Translations under genes and position numbers: made by a program | Notes under the pieces: model-generated | Seen by the model: the letters and a program-made list of their open reading frames with translations, nothing else | What the model was told of the DNA's origin: nothing | Databases searched by the model: none | Shown here: positions 1 through 8,718 of the stretch, in pieces | Layout of the letters: every line of letters starts with the position of its first letter | How positions within the stretch are numbered: the stretch's first letter is position 1 | Assembly: GCA_016699695.1 (NCBI GenBank) | Contig: CP065006.1 | Span: forward strand, 2,542,001-2,606,000 | DNA length: 64,000 nt | Source of the DNA: Bacteroidota bacterium | GTDB lineage: Bacteria; Bacteroidota; Bacteroidia; Bacteroidales; UBA10428 | Reading direction: 5' to 3'

Positions 1-1
1 A

Positions 2-238
2 ATGATCAGACAGATTTCGGAACATACCACTACCATTAAAGTCAAAGTGAACGAGATGACCGAGGCAAGGAAAAGGGCCAATTCTATTGAGAATGTCCGC
101 GAGAGAGCGCATGATTATTCAATAACCATTACACCATACCTCGAAGAAATTCGTTACCAGATCGATCGACTTGAACGCATAGTCGACAATGAAATGTGGC
201 CTTTGCCAAAATACAGCGAGATGCTATTTACTCGGTGA
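2..238 (+). CDS. glnN: Glutamine synthetase type III, C-terminal fragment (runs in from before the window)
   Basis: Only the last 78 residues are present; the frame is open to the left edge, so the real start lies outside and the first ATG here is internal. The tail (ITPYLEEIRYQIDRLE, then WPLPKYSEMLF) matches the conserved C-terminus of GlnN/GSIII, the large hexameric/dodecameric glutamine synthetase typical of Bacteroidota. It makes glutamine from glutamate, ammonia and ATP in the cytoplasm. It converges on the glutamate-synthase-like gene, with a symmetrical terminator between them. A type II synthetase lies 2 kb away on the other strand. The identification rests on the tail only. Confidence 0.85.
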   Translation: MIRQISEHTTTIKVKVNEMTEARKRANSIENVRERAHDYSITITPYLEEIRYQIDRLERIVDNEMWPLPKYSEMLFTR

Positions 239-363
239 GAATTTGCTTGAGGCTTTTAATCAGCAGCTTCCTTTGTTTTTGATTTGTTTAAATAATAGAA
301 AGCTTAAGCAAAAAATGGGAAATTGTCGATTTGGATTGAAATATTAATGTGGGCTATAAAGAA

Positions 364-393
364 ACTACCTGCCTTTTTTAAAAGGCAGGTAGT
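364..393. terminator. Bidirectional intrinsic terminator between glnN and the glutamate-synthase-like gene
   Basis: A perfect inverted repeat with 14-bp arms: ACTACCTGCCTTTT, two bases, AAAAGGCAGGTAGT. The A/T ends of the arms give a T-run on either strand, so it can end both convergent transcripts. Confidence 0.85.
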
Positions 394-411
394 GTATAAT
401 AATTGAATCGA

Positions 412-2052
412 TTAAGCATTTAGTATTTGAAGAGCCTCATCATTGAGTGCTTCTGTCATAAATGGTAAGCCAGTTACTTCTGCTGTTTCCCGGTTAGCGC
501 TTATAAGGTCGCTTCGTTTGATTTCGTTCAGCCTGAATTTCCTCGCCCCTGCCATAAACTGTTGCAAGCCACCGGCAAGCTTGTCGGCATAACCGCACAT
601 GGCAACAGCTCCAAAAGGAATATTCTTCATTTCGTCTACTCCAACTTTGTTTTTTACCCATTCCCATTCCGAAAAAATCTCTTCAGGATATTTACCATAT
701 TCGGTAACTGTAGGTGGAAGACTCTCCCAGTGGCCGCTCAATTCTGCTTTCCGATCAGGATTTAGCACTGCTTCGATGTTACTACCCAGAAAACCTGCTA
801 TCATAGGGGCACGGCCCAGACAAACCAGTTTCGTATAAGGGGCTCCGAGAGCAAGCGCTTTAAAAATATGATCCTCACGGGCAAACCCTCCGGCAAAGGA
901 CAGATCCGGAACTTTTAACCCTCTTTTCTCCAGAATACAAGCATATTCGTATGCTTTCGAGTGGAGTGCAAGAGAAGGAATACCCCAATGCTGCATCATG
1001 TTCCAGGGACTCATACCCGTTCCGCCACCTGCACCGTCAATGGTTAGTAGGTCCATTTTGGCTTCAGCAGAAAAGCGCATAGCCATGGCCAGTCCTTCCA
1101 TACCATAAGCACCTGTTTTAAGTGTAAGCCTTTTATAACCAAGGCTGCGCAGATAGCCCACTGATTTCATAAATTCATCGTGTACTTCTTGTACAGTGTG
1201 TGCATGGGTCGAACCTAACCGACTATGTCTGGCAAAGGAAGTTACCGCTCGATTTTTATATTTGGTCATTACCACAGGATCGTATGGATCTGGATCAACA
1301 ATGTATCCTCTATCTTTTAAAAATTGGGCATATTCAATATCATTTACCTGAATTTCTCCACCAATGTCTTTTGCTCCCTGCCCCCATTTAAGCTCGAGAA
1401 TAACTTTATTTCCATACTTTTCTATCAGGTACTCGGCTACTCCATTTCGGGTATCTTCAACATTCATTTGTATAATGATAGCACCATAACCGTCGTAATA
1501 GCGCATGAAATATTCAATACGTCTTTCGAGTTCGGGGGCACTGGTAATTCGACCATTTTTAATGACCGATTGTTTGTCGACACCTACTACATTTTCGCCG
1601 ATTACGATGGGTATTCCTGCCAGAGCAGCACCAACAGCAAATGAAGGCCAGTATCGGGCAGCTATAAATGTTGATCCAAGAGCTCCGGTCATGATTGGTA
1701 TTCGACATTTTGTTACAATCTCTCTTCCGAAAGCAGATTCAACGTTTACATTGGTAAAGGTGCAATCATCAGAATCTGTTGACATTCTCTCTGAAATCCC
1801 TGATGATCCATAAGGATATCCTTGAATTCGGATGGCATGATAGCCTAAACCTGTGGCTGTTAAATGATTTGCTCCAGAGGTAGAGTATCCAAATCGTCTA
1901 GGATACAACATTTTTCTGCCTTCCAGACATGATAACCATGTTTCACATTTTCCTTTACATGATGAATCGCACAAGGTGCATAATCCAGATTCGCAGGGTA
2001 CACCTCTGTTTGTTGCGCCCAGAGCATCGTTATTTTTTACCCAATTGATCAT
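412..2052 (-). CDS. FMN-binding glutamate-synthase-like protein with N-terminal cysteine cluster
   Basis: A 546-residue protein related to the central FMN/synthase part of glutamate synthase large subunit, as in the short archaeal-type GltB. Seen: a flavin/substrate barrel with KWGQGAKDIGGE near residues 223-233 and the glycine loop GAGGGTGMSPW at 340-350, both typical of the GOGAT synthase domain. There is no N-terminal glutamine amidotransferase domain, so any ammonia must come from elsewhere. Residues 20-42 hold six cysteines (20, 25, 28, 32, 36, 42), which could bind an Fe-S cluster or zinc; this placement before the barrel differs from the C-terminal 3Fe-4S ligands of classic GltB. It lies between two glutamine synthetases, supporting a role in glutamate metabolism, but the exact reaction and electron donor are inferred. 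No reductase partner gene is adjacent. Confidence 0.85.
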   Translation of the reverse strand: MINWVKNNDALGATNRGVPCESGLCTLCDSSCKGKCETWLSCLEGRKMLYPRRFGYSTSGANHLTATGLGYHAIRIQGYPYGSSGISERMSTDSDDCTFTNVNVESAFGREIVTKCRIPIMTGALGSTFIAARYWPSFAVGAALAGIPIVIGENVVGVDKQSVIKNGRITSAPELERRIEYFMRYYDGYGAIIIQMNVEDTRNGVAEYLIEKYGNKVILELKWGQGAKDIGGEIQVNDIEYAQFLKDRGYIVDPDPYDPVVMTKYKNRAVTSFARHSRLGSTHAHTVQEVHDEFMKSVGYLRSLGYKRLTLKTGAYGMEGLAMAMRFSAEAKMDLLTIDGAGGGTGMSPWNMMQHWGIPSLALHSKAYEYACILEKRGLKVPDLSFAGGFAREDHIFKALALGAPYTKLVCLGRAPMIAGFLGSNIEAVLNPDRKAELSGHWESLPPTVTEYGKYPEEIFSEWEWVKNKVGVDEMKNIPFGAVAMCGYADKLAGGLQQFMAGARKFRLNEIKRSDLISANRETAEVTGLPFMTEALNDEALQILNA

Positions 2053-2250
2053 AATAGTTTAATGTTTTAGGTGTGCATTTATTTTAAAATCGAAAGCATA
2101 ATTATACAATAAATCAATGAAAAGCAATTTTTTACTTACAGTTTTTTTTTTGGGCGCAAAATCATGGAATCATTTTATAGTTATAATTTGGTGTTAGTAT
2201 TCATGGGATTGAGCATTCTTTTCAAGGCATTTTATCTTTTGTTTGCAAAA

Positions 2251-2279
2251 AAAAAGCCTCCCATTTGGGAGGCTTTTTT
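2251..2279 (-). terminator. Intrinsic terminator after glnII
   Basis: Inverted repeat AAAAAGCCTCCCA / TGGGAGGCTTTTTT. Read on the minus strand the hairpin is followed by a run of T, just past the glnII stop at 2311. Confidence 0.85.
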
Positions 2280-2310
2280 CAGTATTGCAATAGCTTCTAA
2301 AAGCAAAGTA

Positions 2311-3324
2311 TTAATTTTTAAGTGCGCTCTTTACTGTTTTCACGATGCGCGAGGCTACTTTGTATGGATCTGCATTCGATGCAGGACGACGATCTTCCAG
2401 ACGACCTTTCCATCCATTTTCAACAGTGCTGATCGGAATACGGATAGAAGCACCACGGTCAGAAACGCCAAAGCTGAAGCGGTCGATCGATTGTGTTTCA
2501 TGGCGACCGGTAAGTCTTTTTTCATTGTCGGCACCATACACTTCAATATGCTCTTTAATGAATTTTCCAAATTCATTGCAGATTTTAGTGAAAACTTTTT
2601 CGTCACCGCAAGTTCTCATCAAGCCGTTTGAGAAGTTGGCATGCATACCCGATCCGTTCCAGTCACCATCTACTGGCTTTGGGTGGAGGTTAACACGTAC
2701 ACCATATTTTTCTCCAACGCGCTCTGCCAGATAACGGCCGATCCATGTCTGGTCGCCGGCGGCTTTCGCACCTTTGGCAAAAATCTGGTATTCCCACTGT
2801 CCTTTTAATACTTCAGCATTGATACCTTCGATGTTTAATCCGGCTTCGATGCAAGCATCAAGGTGTTCTTCAACAATGTTGCGGCCTACGTTAAATTCAG
2901 CACCTACCGAGCAATAAAATGGTCCTTGTGGGGGAGGATAATAACCTGGAGCAGGGAATCCAAGTGGGGTGTGGTGATCAAGGTCCCACAATACATATTC
3001 CTGTTCGAAACCAAACCAGAAATCTTCATCGTTGTCGTCGATGGTAGCACGTCCATTGCTGGAGTGGGGCGATCCATCGGGGTTTAATACTTCAGTCATT
3101 ACCAAGTAACCGTCTTTACGTTGCGGATCAACGCAGATAAATACAGGTTTCAACAGGCAATCTGAACTGTGACCATCGGCCTGGCCGGTGGATGAACCAT
3201 CGAACGACCACATTGGGCAATCCTCTAATTTTCCGCTGAAATCAGACACAACCAGGGTCTTGCTCCTCATTGTCTGTGTTGGTTTATAACCATCCAGCCA
3301 GATGTACTCTAATTTTGCTTTCAT
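2311..3324 (-). CDS. glnII: Glutamine synthetase type II (eukaryotic type)
   Basis: A 337-residue protein of the short GSII class: it starts MKAKLEYIWLDGYKP and carries WSFDGSSTGQA near residue 40, the glutamate/ammonia motif FGFEQEYVLWD near 105, GINAEVLKGQWEYQIF, and NGSGMHANFS, in the family order. It makes glutamine from glutamate, ammonia and ATP as a cytoplasmic oligomer. The length is normal and no key block is missing. It is transcribed alone with its own terminator, upstream of the glutamate-synthase-like gene on the same strand. The organism therefore has at least two unrelated glutamine synthetases (GSII here, GSIII at the left edge), which is common in Bacteroidota and suggests different nitrogen conditions or regulation. 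Confidence 0.95.
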   Translation of the reverse strand: MKAKLEYIWLDGYKPTQTMRSKTLVVSDFSGKLEDCPMWSFDGSSTGQADGHSSDCLLKPVFICVDPQRKDGYLVMTEVLNPDGSPHSSNGRATIDDNDEDFWFGFEQEYVLWDLDHHTPLGFPAPGYYPPPQGPFYCSVGAEFNVGRNIVEEHLDACIEAGLNIEGINAEVLKGQWEYQIFAKGAKAAGDQTWIGRYLAERVGEKYGVRVNLHPKPVDGDWNGSGMHANFSNGLMRTCGDEKVFTKICNEFGKFIKEHIEVYGADNEKRLTGRHETQSIDRFSFGVSDRGASIRIPISTVENGWKGRLEDRRPASNADPYKVASRIVKTVKSALKN

Positions 3325-3767
3325 CTCGAACTAATTATAAGTTATAAATTATAAATTTTGATAATCTGCGACAAATATATAACTATTTCTTAAAAAGTAA
3401 AAGAAAAATAAGTCTATATATAAAAAAATAATATTTATTTGAATAATATGTGTAATATAGGAAGTATGGGGGTAATAAATAGGGGGGGTATTGTTAAAAA
3501 GAATATAATTCGATGGAATTTCTATTTTGAAAGCTTTTTCATTCAGCATCTTTTTTTTACAATTTGGAAATAATATTGGGTTCTTACTTTTATTTGAAAT
3601 AGACTAAACTTCAATTCTTTGGTTTAAAGTGTAGTTTTATTTCTGGAATTTTTTCGATTCCATAATAAAATCGATCTATTTCGGTTTTTTTACAGATGGT
3701 TAATAACAAAGCAGTTATTTTGTTCAAAAACCTTTAAATTTACTCCATCATAAAAAGATTTAAACCT
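3325..3767. other. AT-rich intergenic region between divergent glnII and porE-like genes
   Basis: 443 bp without a credible gene. On the minus strand TATATTTG (3379-3372) fits the Bacteroidota -7 box and could serve glnII about 50 bp downstream; no good -33 box was found. There is a G7 tract at 3482-3488. The open frame at 3349-3549 on the minus strand is low-complexity AT-rich sequence and not believed. Confidence 0.5.
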
Positions 3768-5756
3768 ATGAGGTTATTTGCATTGCTCTTTATTTATGGC
3801 TTCTTTTTATTAGCGGCAGCGCCTGTCAATGCCCAGAACAAAGCCTATATCAAAGCATATGAGGCATACAATGCCGGTGAGTACAACAAGGCCATCGATT
3901 TATTTAAAGAGGCTTATGAGCGCATTACCGATAAAGAAGAGAAATCGAAAATAGTTTTTCACATTGCCGAATGTTACCGTCGCACCAATAATCCGAAACA
4001 AGCTGCGCTATGGTACAGCAAGGCAATCTCTAAAGACAACTCAAACCCTATTGCCTACCTGTATTTTGCCGATATGCTTAAAATGAATGGGGATTACGAA
4101 GAAGCAAAGGTGCAATACAATGCCTATAAGGAGCTTGTTCCTTCCGACTCAAGAGGTACCGAAGGAATTAAATCCTGCAACATGGCTATCGAGTGGATGG
4201 AATACCCCAACGGCTATAATGTAACTGAAATGCGCTTCATTAATTCCAAGTTCAACGATTTTTCACCAGCCTTTTATACTGAAGATTATCGTGGAATAGT
4301 TTTTACCTCTTCGAGAGAAGAGGTAACCGGTAAAAAGGATCATGGTGGCACCGGACAAGGATTCACCGATATTTTTGTAACTACACAGGACCGCAAAGGA
4401 AAATGGAGCACACCAGTTCCTCTGGGAGCAGAAGTAAATACCGATTTTGAGGAAGGAAGCCCTGTATTAAACAACAACTATTCGGTAATGTATTTTTCAC
4501 GTTGCCAGGTTAGCAGTAACAAAACTTTAGGTTGCGCAATTTATGAGGCATCATTAAAGAACGAAGAATGGACGAAAGTTAAATCGCTCGAGTTGGCTGA
4601 CGATAGCGTGCTTATTACCCACCCTGCAATTTCTGCCGATGAATTGTCTCTTTTTTTTGTTTCTGATATGAAGGGAAGTATGGTCGGAGACAATGGCAAA
4701 CCCAGTACTGATATCTGGATGGTAAGCCGTAGCTCGATAGACGATAAATGGAGTGAACCGGTCAATTTAGGTGAACGCATTAATACCAATGCTACAGAAG
4801 CCTTTCCTTATATGCACCCCGATGGTACGCTTTATTTTTCATCCAACGGCCATCCTGGTATGGGGGGGCTGGATATTTTTAAGGCCAAAAAGAGCACAGA
4901 CGGCAAATGGGAAATAGAAAATATGCGTTATCCCATCAACAGCTCATCAGATGATTTTGGTATCTGTTTCGAACGTGATCGGGAAGCTGGGTACCTGAGT
5001 TCGACCCGAAAGGGAAAGGTAGACGATATCTATGCATTTGTCCTGCCTCCTCTGAAATTTTCAATTACCGGAGTTGTAAAAGACGAAAAAACCGATAACC
5101 CTATCAATGGCGCTAAGGTTAAATCGATTGGTAGTGATGGACTTACTGTCGAAGCCACTACCTCATCCGATGGTTCGTTCAAGTTTATGCTGAAACCAGC
5201 TACCGATTATGTGTTTGTGGCCAAGCAGAATGGATACCTGCAGGGCAAAGAACGAGAAACCACCAAGAATCTGGAAGGTAGTACCGATTTTACTACCGTG
5301 ATTTATCTGGCTCCTATCGACAAACCAATTACTGTTGAAAACATATTCTTCGACTTTGCAAGTGCCGATTTGCGGCCGGAATCTATGGTCTCGCTTGATA
5401 AGCTGGTTGAAACCCTGAATGATAACCCTACCATCATTATCGAGCTAAGCTCCCATACCGACTCACGTGGTAACGATCAGTTTAATCTTGATTTATCGCA
5501 ACAAAGAGCACAATCGGTAGTGAATTACCTTATCTCGAAAAATATCAAACCAGAACGTCTTGTGGCAAAAGGTTATGGCGAAACTCAACCCAAAGTAGTC
5601 GATCGCCGCGATAACGAGGCTTATCCCTTCTTAAACGAAGGCCAGGTAATTACCGATGAACTTATTTCTACTATAAGCGATGAGGATTTGCAGGAAGTAG
5701 CTCATTTTCTCAATCGCCGTACCGAGTTTAAGGTTTTGCGTACCGATTTTAAATAG
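3768..5756 (+). CDS. PorE-like outer-membrane OmpA-family protein (TPR + PD40 propeller + CRD + OmpA)
   Basis: A 662-residue exported protein. Seen: signal peptide at 1-22 (ending PVNAQ, signal peptidase I type, no lipobox cysteine); TPR-like helices at about 25-150; WD40/PD40 propeller blades at about 155-440 (repeated forms like FTSSREE, MYFSRC, LYFSSNGHPGMGGLDIF); a carboxypeptidase-regulatory-like beta domain at about 443-520; and a C-terminal OmpA peptidoglycan-binding domain from about 535, with the TDSRGNDQFNLDLSQQRA core. This order is that of PorE, a periplasmic T9SS component anchored to peptidoglycan, though described PorE is a lipoprotein. Bacteroidota carry several paralogues of this design, so a direct T9SS role is inference. 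Transcribed alone, convergent with the TonB receptor. Confidence 0.8.
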   Translation: MRLFALLFIYGFFLLAAAPVNAQNKAYIKAYEAYNAGEYNKAIDLFKEAYERITDKEEKSKIVFHIAECYRRTNNPKQAALWYSKAISKDNSNPIAYLYFADMLKMNGDYEEAKVQYNAYKELVPSDSRGTEGIKSCNMAIEWMEYPNGYNVTEMRFINSKFNDFSPAFYTEDYRGIVFTSSREEVTGKKDHGGTGQGFTDIFVTTQDRKGKWSTPVPLGAEVNTDFEEGSPVLNNNYSVMYFSRCQVSSNKTLGCAIYEASLKNEEWTKVKSLELADDSVLITHPAISADELSLFFVSDMKGSMVGDNGKPSTDIWMVSRSSIDDKWSEPVNLGERINTNATEAFPYMHPDGTLYFSSNGHPGMGGLDIFKAKKSTDGKWEIENMRYPINSSSDDFGICFERDREAGYLSSTRKGKVDDIYAFVLPPLKFSITGVVKDEKTDNPINGAKVKSIGSDGLTVEATTSSDGSFKFMLKPATDYVFVAKQNGYLQGKERETTKNLEGSTDFTTVIYLAPIDKPITVENIFFDFASADLRPESMVSLDKLVETLNDNPTIIIELSSHTDSRGNDQFNLDLSQQRAQSVVNYLISKNIKPERLVAKGYGETQPKVVDRRDNEAYPFLNEGQVITDELISTISDEDLQEVAHFLNRRTEFKVLRTDFK

Positions 5757-5779
5757 CGGGCATTTTTCTTTCAGCCAGG

Positions 5780-7927
5780 CTAAAAGGAATAGCTTAAAAC
5801 AACAAAAAGCTTTTGTGTGTAATCTATTATTCCTTTGTCTGCAAACCTGTTAAGGGTGGTAACCGGATAATGGATTTCGGAATTGAGCACATTCGTGCAA
5901 CGAAGGTTTAGCATCATATTCTTTACAGGTAAATCGCTGAGAATTATGCCTGCATCCAGAAACCCCGAAGCTTTTGTTTGTTCACCCAGCCAGGTGTTGG
6001 TTCTATGATCGTAATCGGAATACATAGCACCGATGGCATTTCCGGTTACATATAATGCAATTTTTGGAGCAAAAGCATAGGATATAGTCATGTATCCACA
6101 ATAGTCCGGTGAATAGGGAACGGGCACTTTTGTCAGGCCTGGCGTTTCGTTTTCCGAGTTTTGCACTAATCCACTTAAAATAATTGTCATGTTTCTGATG
6201 GGTTCTGCTCTTAACGAGAATTCGCCCCCTGTAGTTTTAATCTTTCCTTTGTTCGAAGTATAGTAAACAGTGATGCTGTCAGAGACACCAAGAAAATATT
6301 GAGATATGAGGTTGGAAAGATCGTTATAGAAAAGACTGAGTTGTAAAGAGAATTTCTCGAAATAGATGCCAGAGTAGTTTATTTCTAGGGTTTTAATTTC
6401 CGAGGGAACTAAAAGAGGAAAATTCGCCAGTGTATCCTGGCTGTCGGAGAAAAGTATATCGGCGAGCTGTCCCATAGGTGGATAGCGTAATGCTTCTCCA
6501 TAAAGCATTTTTATGGTATGCTTTTCGAAAGGCTTGATAAGAATTGCCAGGCTTGGAATAGTATGGATTTTTTCTTCCTTGTACGAATTTTCATAATGTT
6601 CCCTGCCATTGCTTATCAGAGGATCGCCGCCTGAAACTTCGTAATTGTAGGGAACCATATATTGCAACCGTATTCCTGCAACCAGAGTTACAGGCTTGAA
6701 GGGTGAATAACTAAGTTGTGTATAACCCGCATAGTCAATCATGCGAGAATCGATTTCCAGCCTCGAAAGATGGTTACCATAAGGAATACCCCAGACGGCT
6801 TCCATTTCGGCAGGGTTGGTGGCATGAAAAACATTTCGTTGTACCAATCCGAATGTAATGTCGAGCTGAGGAGTTGGTTGTATGAATGATAACAATTCGA
6901 GCTCGTACGCATCGGAATTATATCCAAATGTGAGGTAAGAGTTTTTTTCATTTACAAAATAGTGCGACATGGCACTGGTAGTAAGGTAGCTAAATTTTAG
7001 TTTGGCCGATATCAGGTCGTTAAAGCTATGCTGATACGAAGCTCCAAAATTGGTGCTATGTCTTTTCGAGGGCGAATACTCCACGGTCGGTTGCACTAAA
7101 AATCCCCCTCGCTCCACCTCGCTGTGCGCCATGTCTATATTCAAACCCTTAAAGGCTGCATTCATATTAAAATATACTTGTTTGTCTTTGAGCATTCCTT
7201 CTGTTGTCGATTGTGGATTTAAACCCCAGGCTGAAAGTTTGGAAGGGTCCGACATCATTTTATTGTATGGTACATTCATGCCCTCAGTTTGATATACTGA
7301 TCCGGTGATGCCGATCTGCAACTCTTCGGCAGTGTGATTGAGTTGAGTGGTGAATTTTTTTGTTTGATTACTACCTATCATGAGGGATGCAATATTTTCA
7401 GAATTCGATTCCTGGTCGTCTGTAATAATATTTATGACGCCAAAAAAAGCTCCGCTACCATATAATACCGACATGGGGCCCCGTATAACTTCAATACGGT
7501 CAATGGCCTCCACAGGCACTGCAACCTTGGTAAGCAGGTATTCGTTGTAAACACCTTCTACCTGATTTATTCCATTCACTAAAATGATAATGTTGTCTGA
7601 ACTGGTATATCCCCTTACTCCAATGTTAATCCGGCCTCTCACATGATAATCGTCCCAAAGGTATAGACCTGGCACTTGGTTAAGCACTTCTTTAAGTGTG
7701 GTGTACCCGAACTTTTGTATATCCTGGCGTGTAATAATTACCACACTGGCAGGTATGCTTTCAATTTTTTGTTCTTTTTTTCCAGCAGCTTGTACCTTGA
7801 TTGCAGCCAGGTCGTTAAGCGATAGATCGAATATCTGGCTTAACATGAGGCTGTCTGTATCCTGGCTTTTGCCTGCTGTTTGAATATATAGCAGGATAAG
7901 AATCAGAAGCAAATGTTGGAGTTTCAT
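5780..7927 (-). CDS. TonB-dependent outer-membrane receptor
   Basis: A 715-residue receptor. Seen: signal peptide at about 1-21; a plug domain at about 45-170 with IPASVVIITRQDIQKFGY, VRGYTSSDNIIILVNG and IEVIRGPMSVLYGSGAFFGVINI; then a barrel ending in aromatic YSF, the usual C-terminal outer-membrane insertion signal. It takes up a ligand across the outer membrane using TonB/ExbBD energy. Unlike SusC proteins it has no N-terminal carboxypeptidase-like domain and no SusD partner, so it looks like the siderophore/vitamin/metal class. The substrate cannot be told. A possible -7 box TAATTTTG lies upstream on the minus strand (7964-7957). Monocistronic. Confidence 0.92.
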   Translation of the reverse strand: MKLQHLLLILILLYIQTAGKSQDTDSLMLSQIFDLSLNDLAAIKVQAAGKKEQKIESIPASVVIITRQDIQKFGYTTLKEVLNQVPGLYLWDDYHVRGRINIGVRGYTSSDNIIILVNGINQVEGVYNEYLLTKVAVPVEAIDRIEVIRGPMSVLYGSGAFFGVINIITDDQESNSENIASLMIGSNQTKKFTTQLNHTAEELQIGITGSVYQTEGMNVPYNKMMSDPSKLSAWGLNPQSTTEGMLKDKQVYFNMNAAFKGLNIDMAHSEVERGGFLVQPTVEYSPSKRHSTNFGASYQHSFNDLISAKLKFSYLTTSAMSHYFVNEKNSYLTFGYNSDAYELELLSFIQPTPQLDITFGLVQRNVFHATNPAEMEAVWGIPYGNHLSRLEIDSRMIDYAGYTQLSYSPFKPVTLVAGIRLQYMVPYNYEVSGGDPLISNGREHYENSYKEEKIHTIPSLAILIKPFEKHTIKMLYGEALRYPPMGQLADILFSDSQDTLANFPLLVPSEIKTLEINYSGIYFEKFSLQLSLFYNDLSNLISQYFLGVSDSITVYYTSNKGKIKTTGGEFSLRAEPIRNMTIILSGLVQNSENETPGLTKVPVPYSPDYCGYMTISYAFAPKIALYVTGNAIGAMYSDYDHRTNTWLGEQTKASGFLDAGIILSDLPVKNMMLNLRCTNVLNSEIHYPVTTLNRFADKGIIDYTQKLFVVLSYSF

Positions 7928-8049
7928 AGCAGAGAGGCTTAATTACTCATAAGTTACAAAATTATTTTGTTTGCCTAATTGGACCTCCGCCTTTTTTAAA
8001 ATTTTAAATGATCGAATTAATGTTTAGGTTGAAGCATTTATTGATGCAA

Positions 8050-8556
8050 TCAAAATACCGATAGAGTTTTTATTCCGGCCGCTTCAATTACATTTTTTAG
8101 AATGTTCTGATGTAGTGGATTTGAAAGGCTATTGGAAAGTATCAGTGTTACATGCTCAGGTTTTTTGTGAAAGATAAAGCGTAAAACCTTATTGATATTG
8201 GGTTCGCTAAGAGAGAGGTGGATAGTTCCTTCAGGTGTGATGTATTCCTCAACCTCAAAAATAGAATCATTGAATTGCGGAATCAGCCTTGAGATAATTT
8301 CTTTGCATCCTTTTGTTGTAATAATTACTTGTTTCTGCAGGGCGGGTTGCTTTTCAGAGAAGGATTCAGGAAAAACAAGACAATGCCGACGGTGCTTAAA
8401 ACCTTTATTAAGGAAAAAAATCAACTCAGAGGAGGGAACTGCTGTTTGCGAAAAACTTTTCCACGCAATTTTTTCACCTTTTCGAGTAAAATGACAATAG
8501 TACCATTTCAGTTTATCCTGTTTCAGAATAATATCAGGCAATTTTTCTGATTCCAT
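8050..8556 (-). CDS. Hypothetical protein, 168 aa
   Basis: Not recognised. No signal peptide or membrane segment is visible; it is a soluble mixed alpha/beta protein with basic N-terminal half (KWYYCHFTRKGEKIAWKSF) and a C-terminal half that alternates strand and helix (HVTLILSNSLSN, then NVIEAAGIKTLSVF). It has normal codon use, an ATG start and little overlap with anything else, so it is probably a real gene. It sits alone between the TonB receptor (same strand, 120 bp downstream) and the divergent sugar-binding lipoprotein. Confidence 0.6.
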   Translation of the reverse strand: MESEKLPDIILKQDKLKWYYCHFTRKGEKIAWKSFSQTAVPSSELIFFLNKGFKHRRHCLVFPESFSEKQPALQKQVIITTKGCKEIISRLIPQFNDSIFEVEEYITPEGTIHLSLSEPNINKVLRFIFHKKPEHVTLILSNSLSNPLHQNILKNVIEAAGIKTLSVF

Positions 8557-8718
8557 AAAGCGAGGTTTCTATATCAAGGCAACAACGATAAATAAAGTTA
8601 AACAATCTGTTGCAGAACTATTCAAATCTGTTGGTTGTTTGAGATTTTAACTGTAACAAATGTTGTATTCTCTGCTGGTTTTTTGTACCTTATCCTAACC
8701 TTATAAAACCAAAATACT

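Noticed and set aside
2164..2631. 155-codon frame across the glnII 3' end and terminator
   Set aside because: Reads through the terminator hairpin and antisense to the GSII C-terminus.
3349..3549. 66-codon open frame on the minus strand in the glnII upstream region
   Set aside because: Low-complexity AT-rich sequence rich in Ile/Tyr/Phe with no family pattern; it overlaps the likely glnII promoter.
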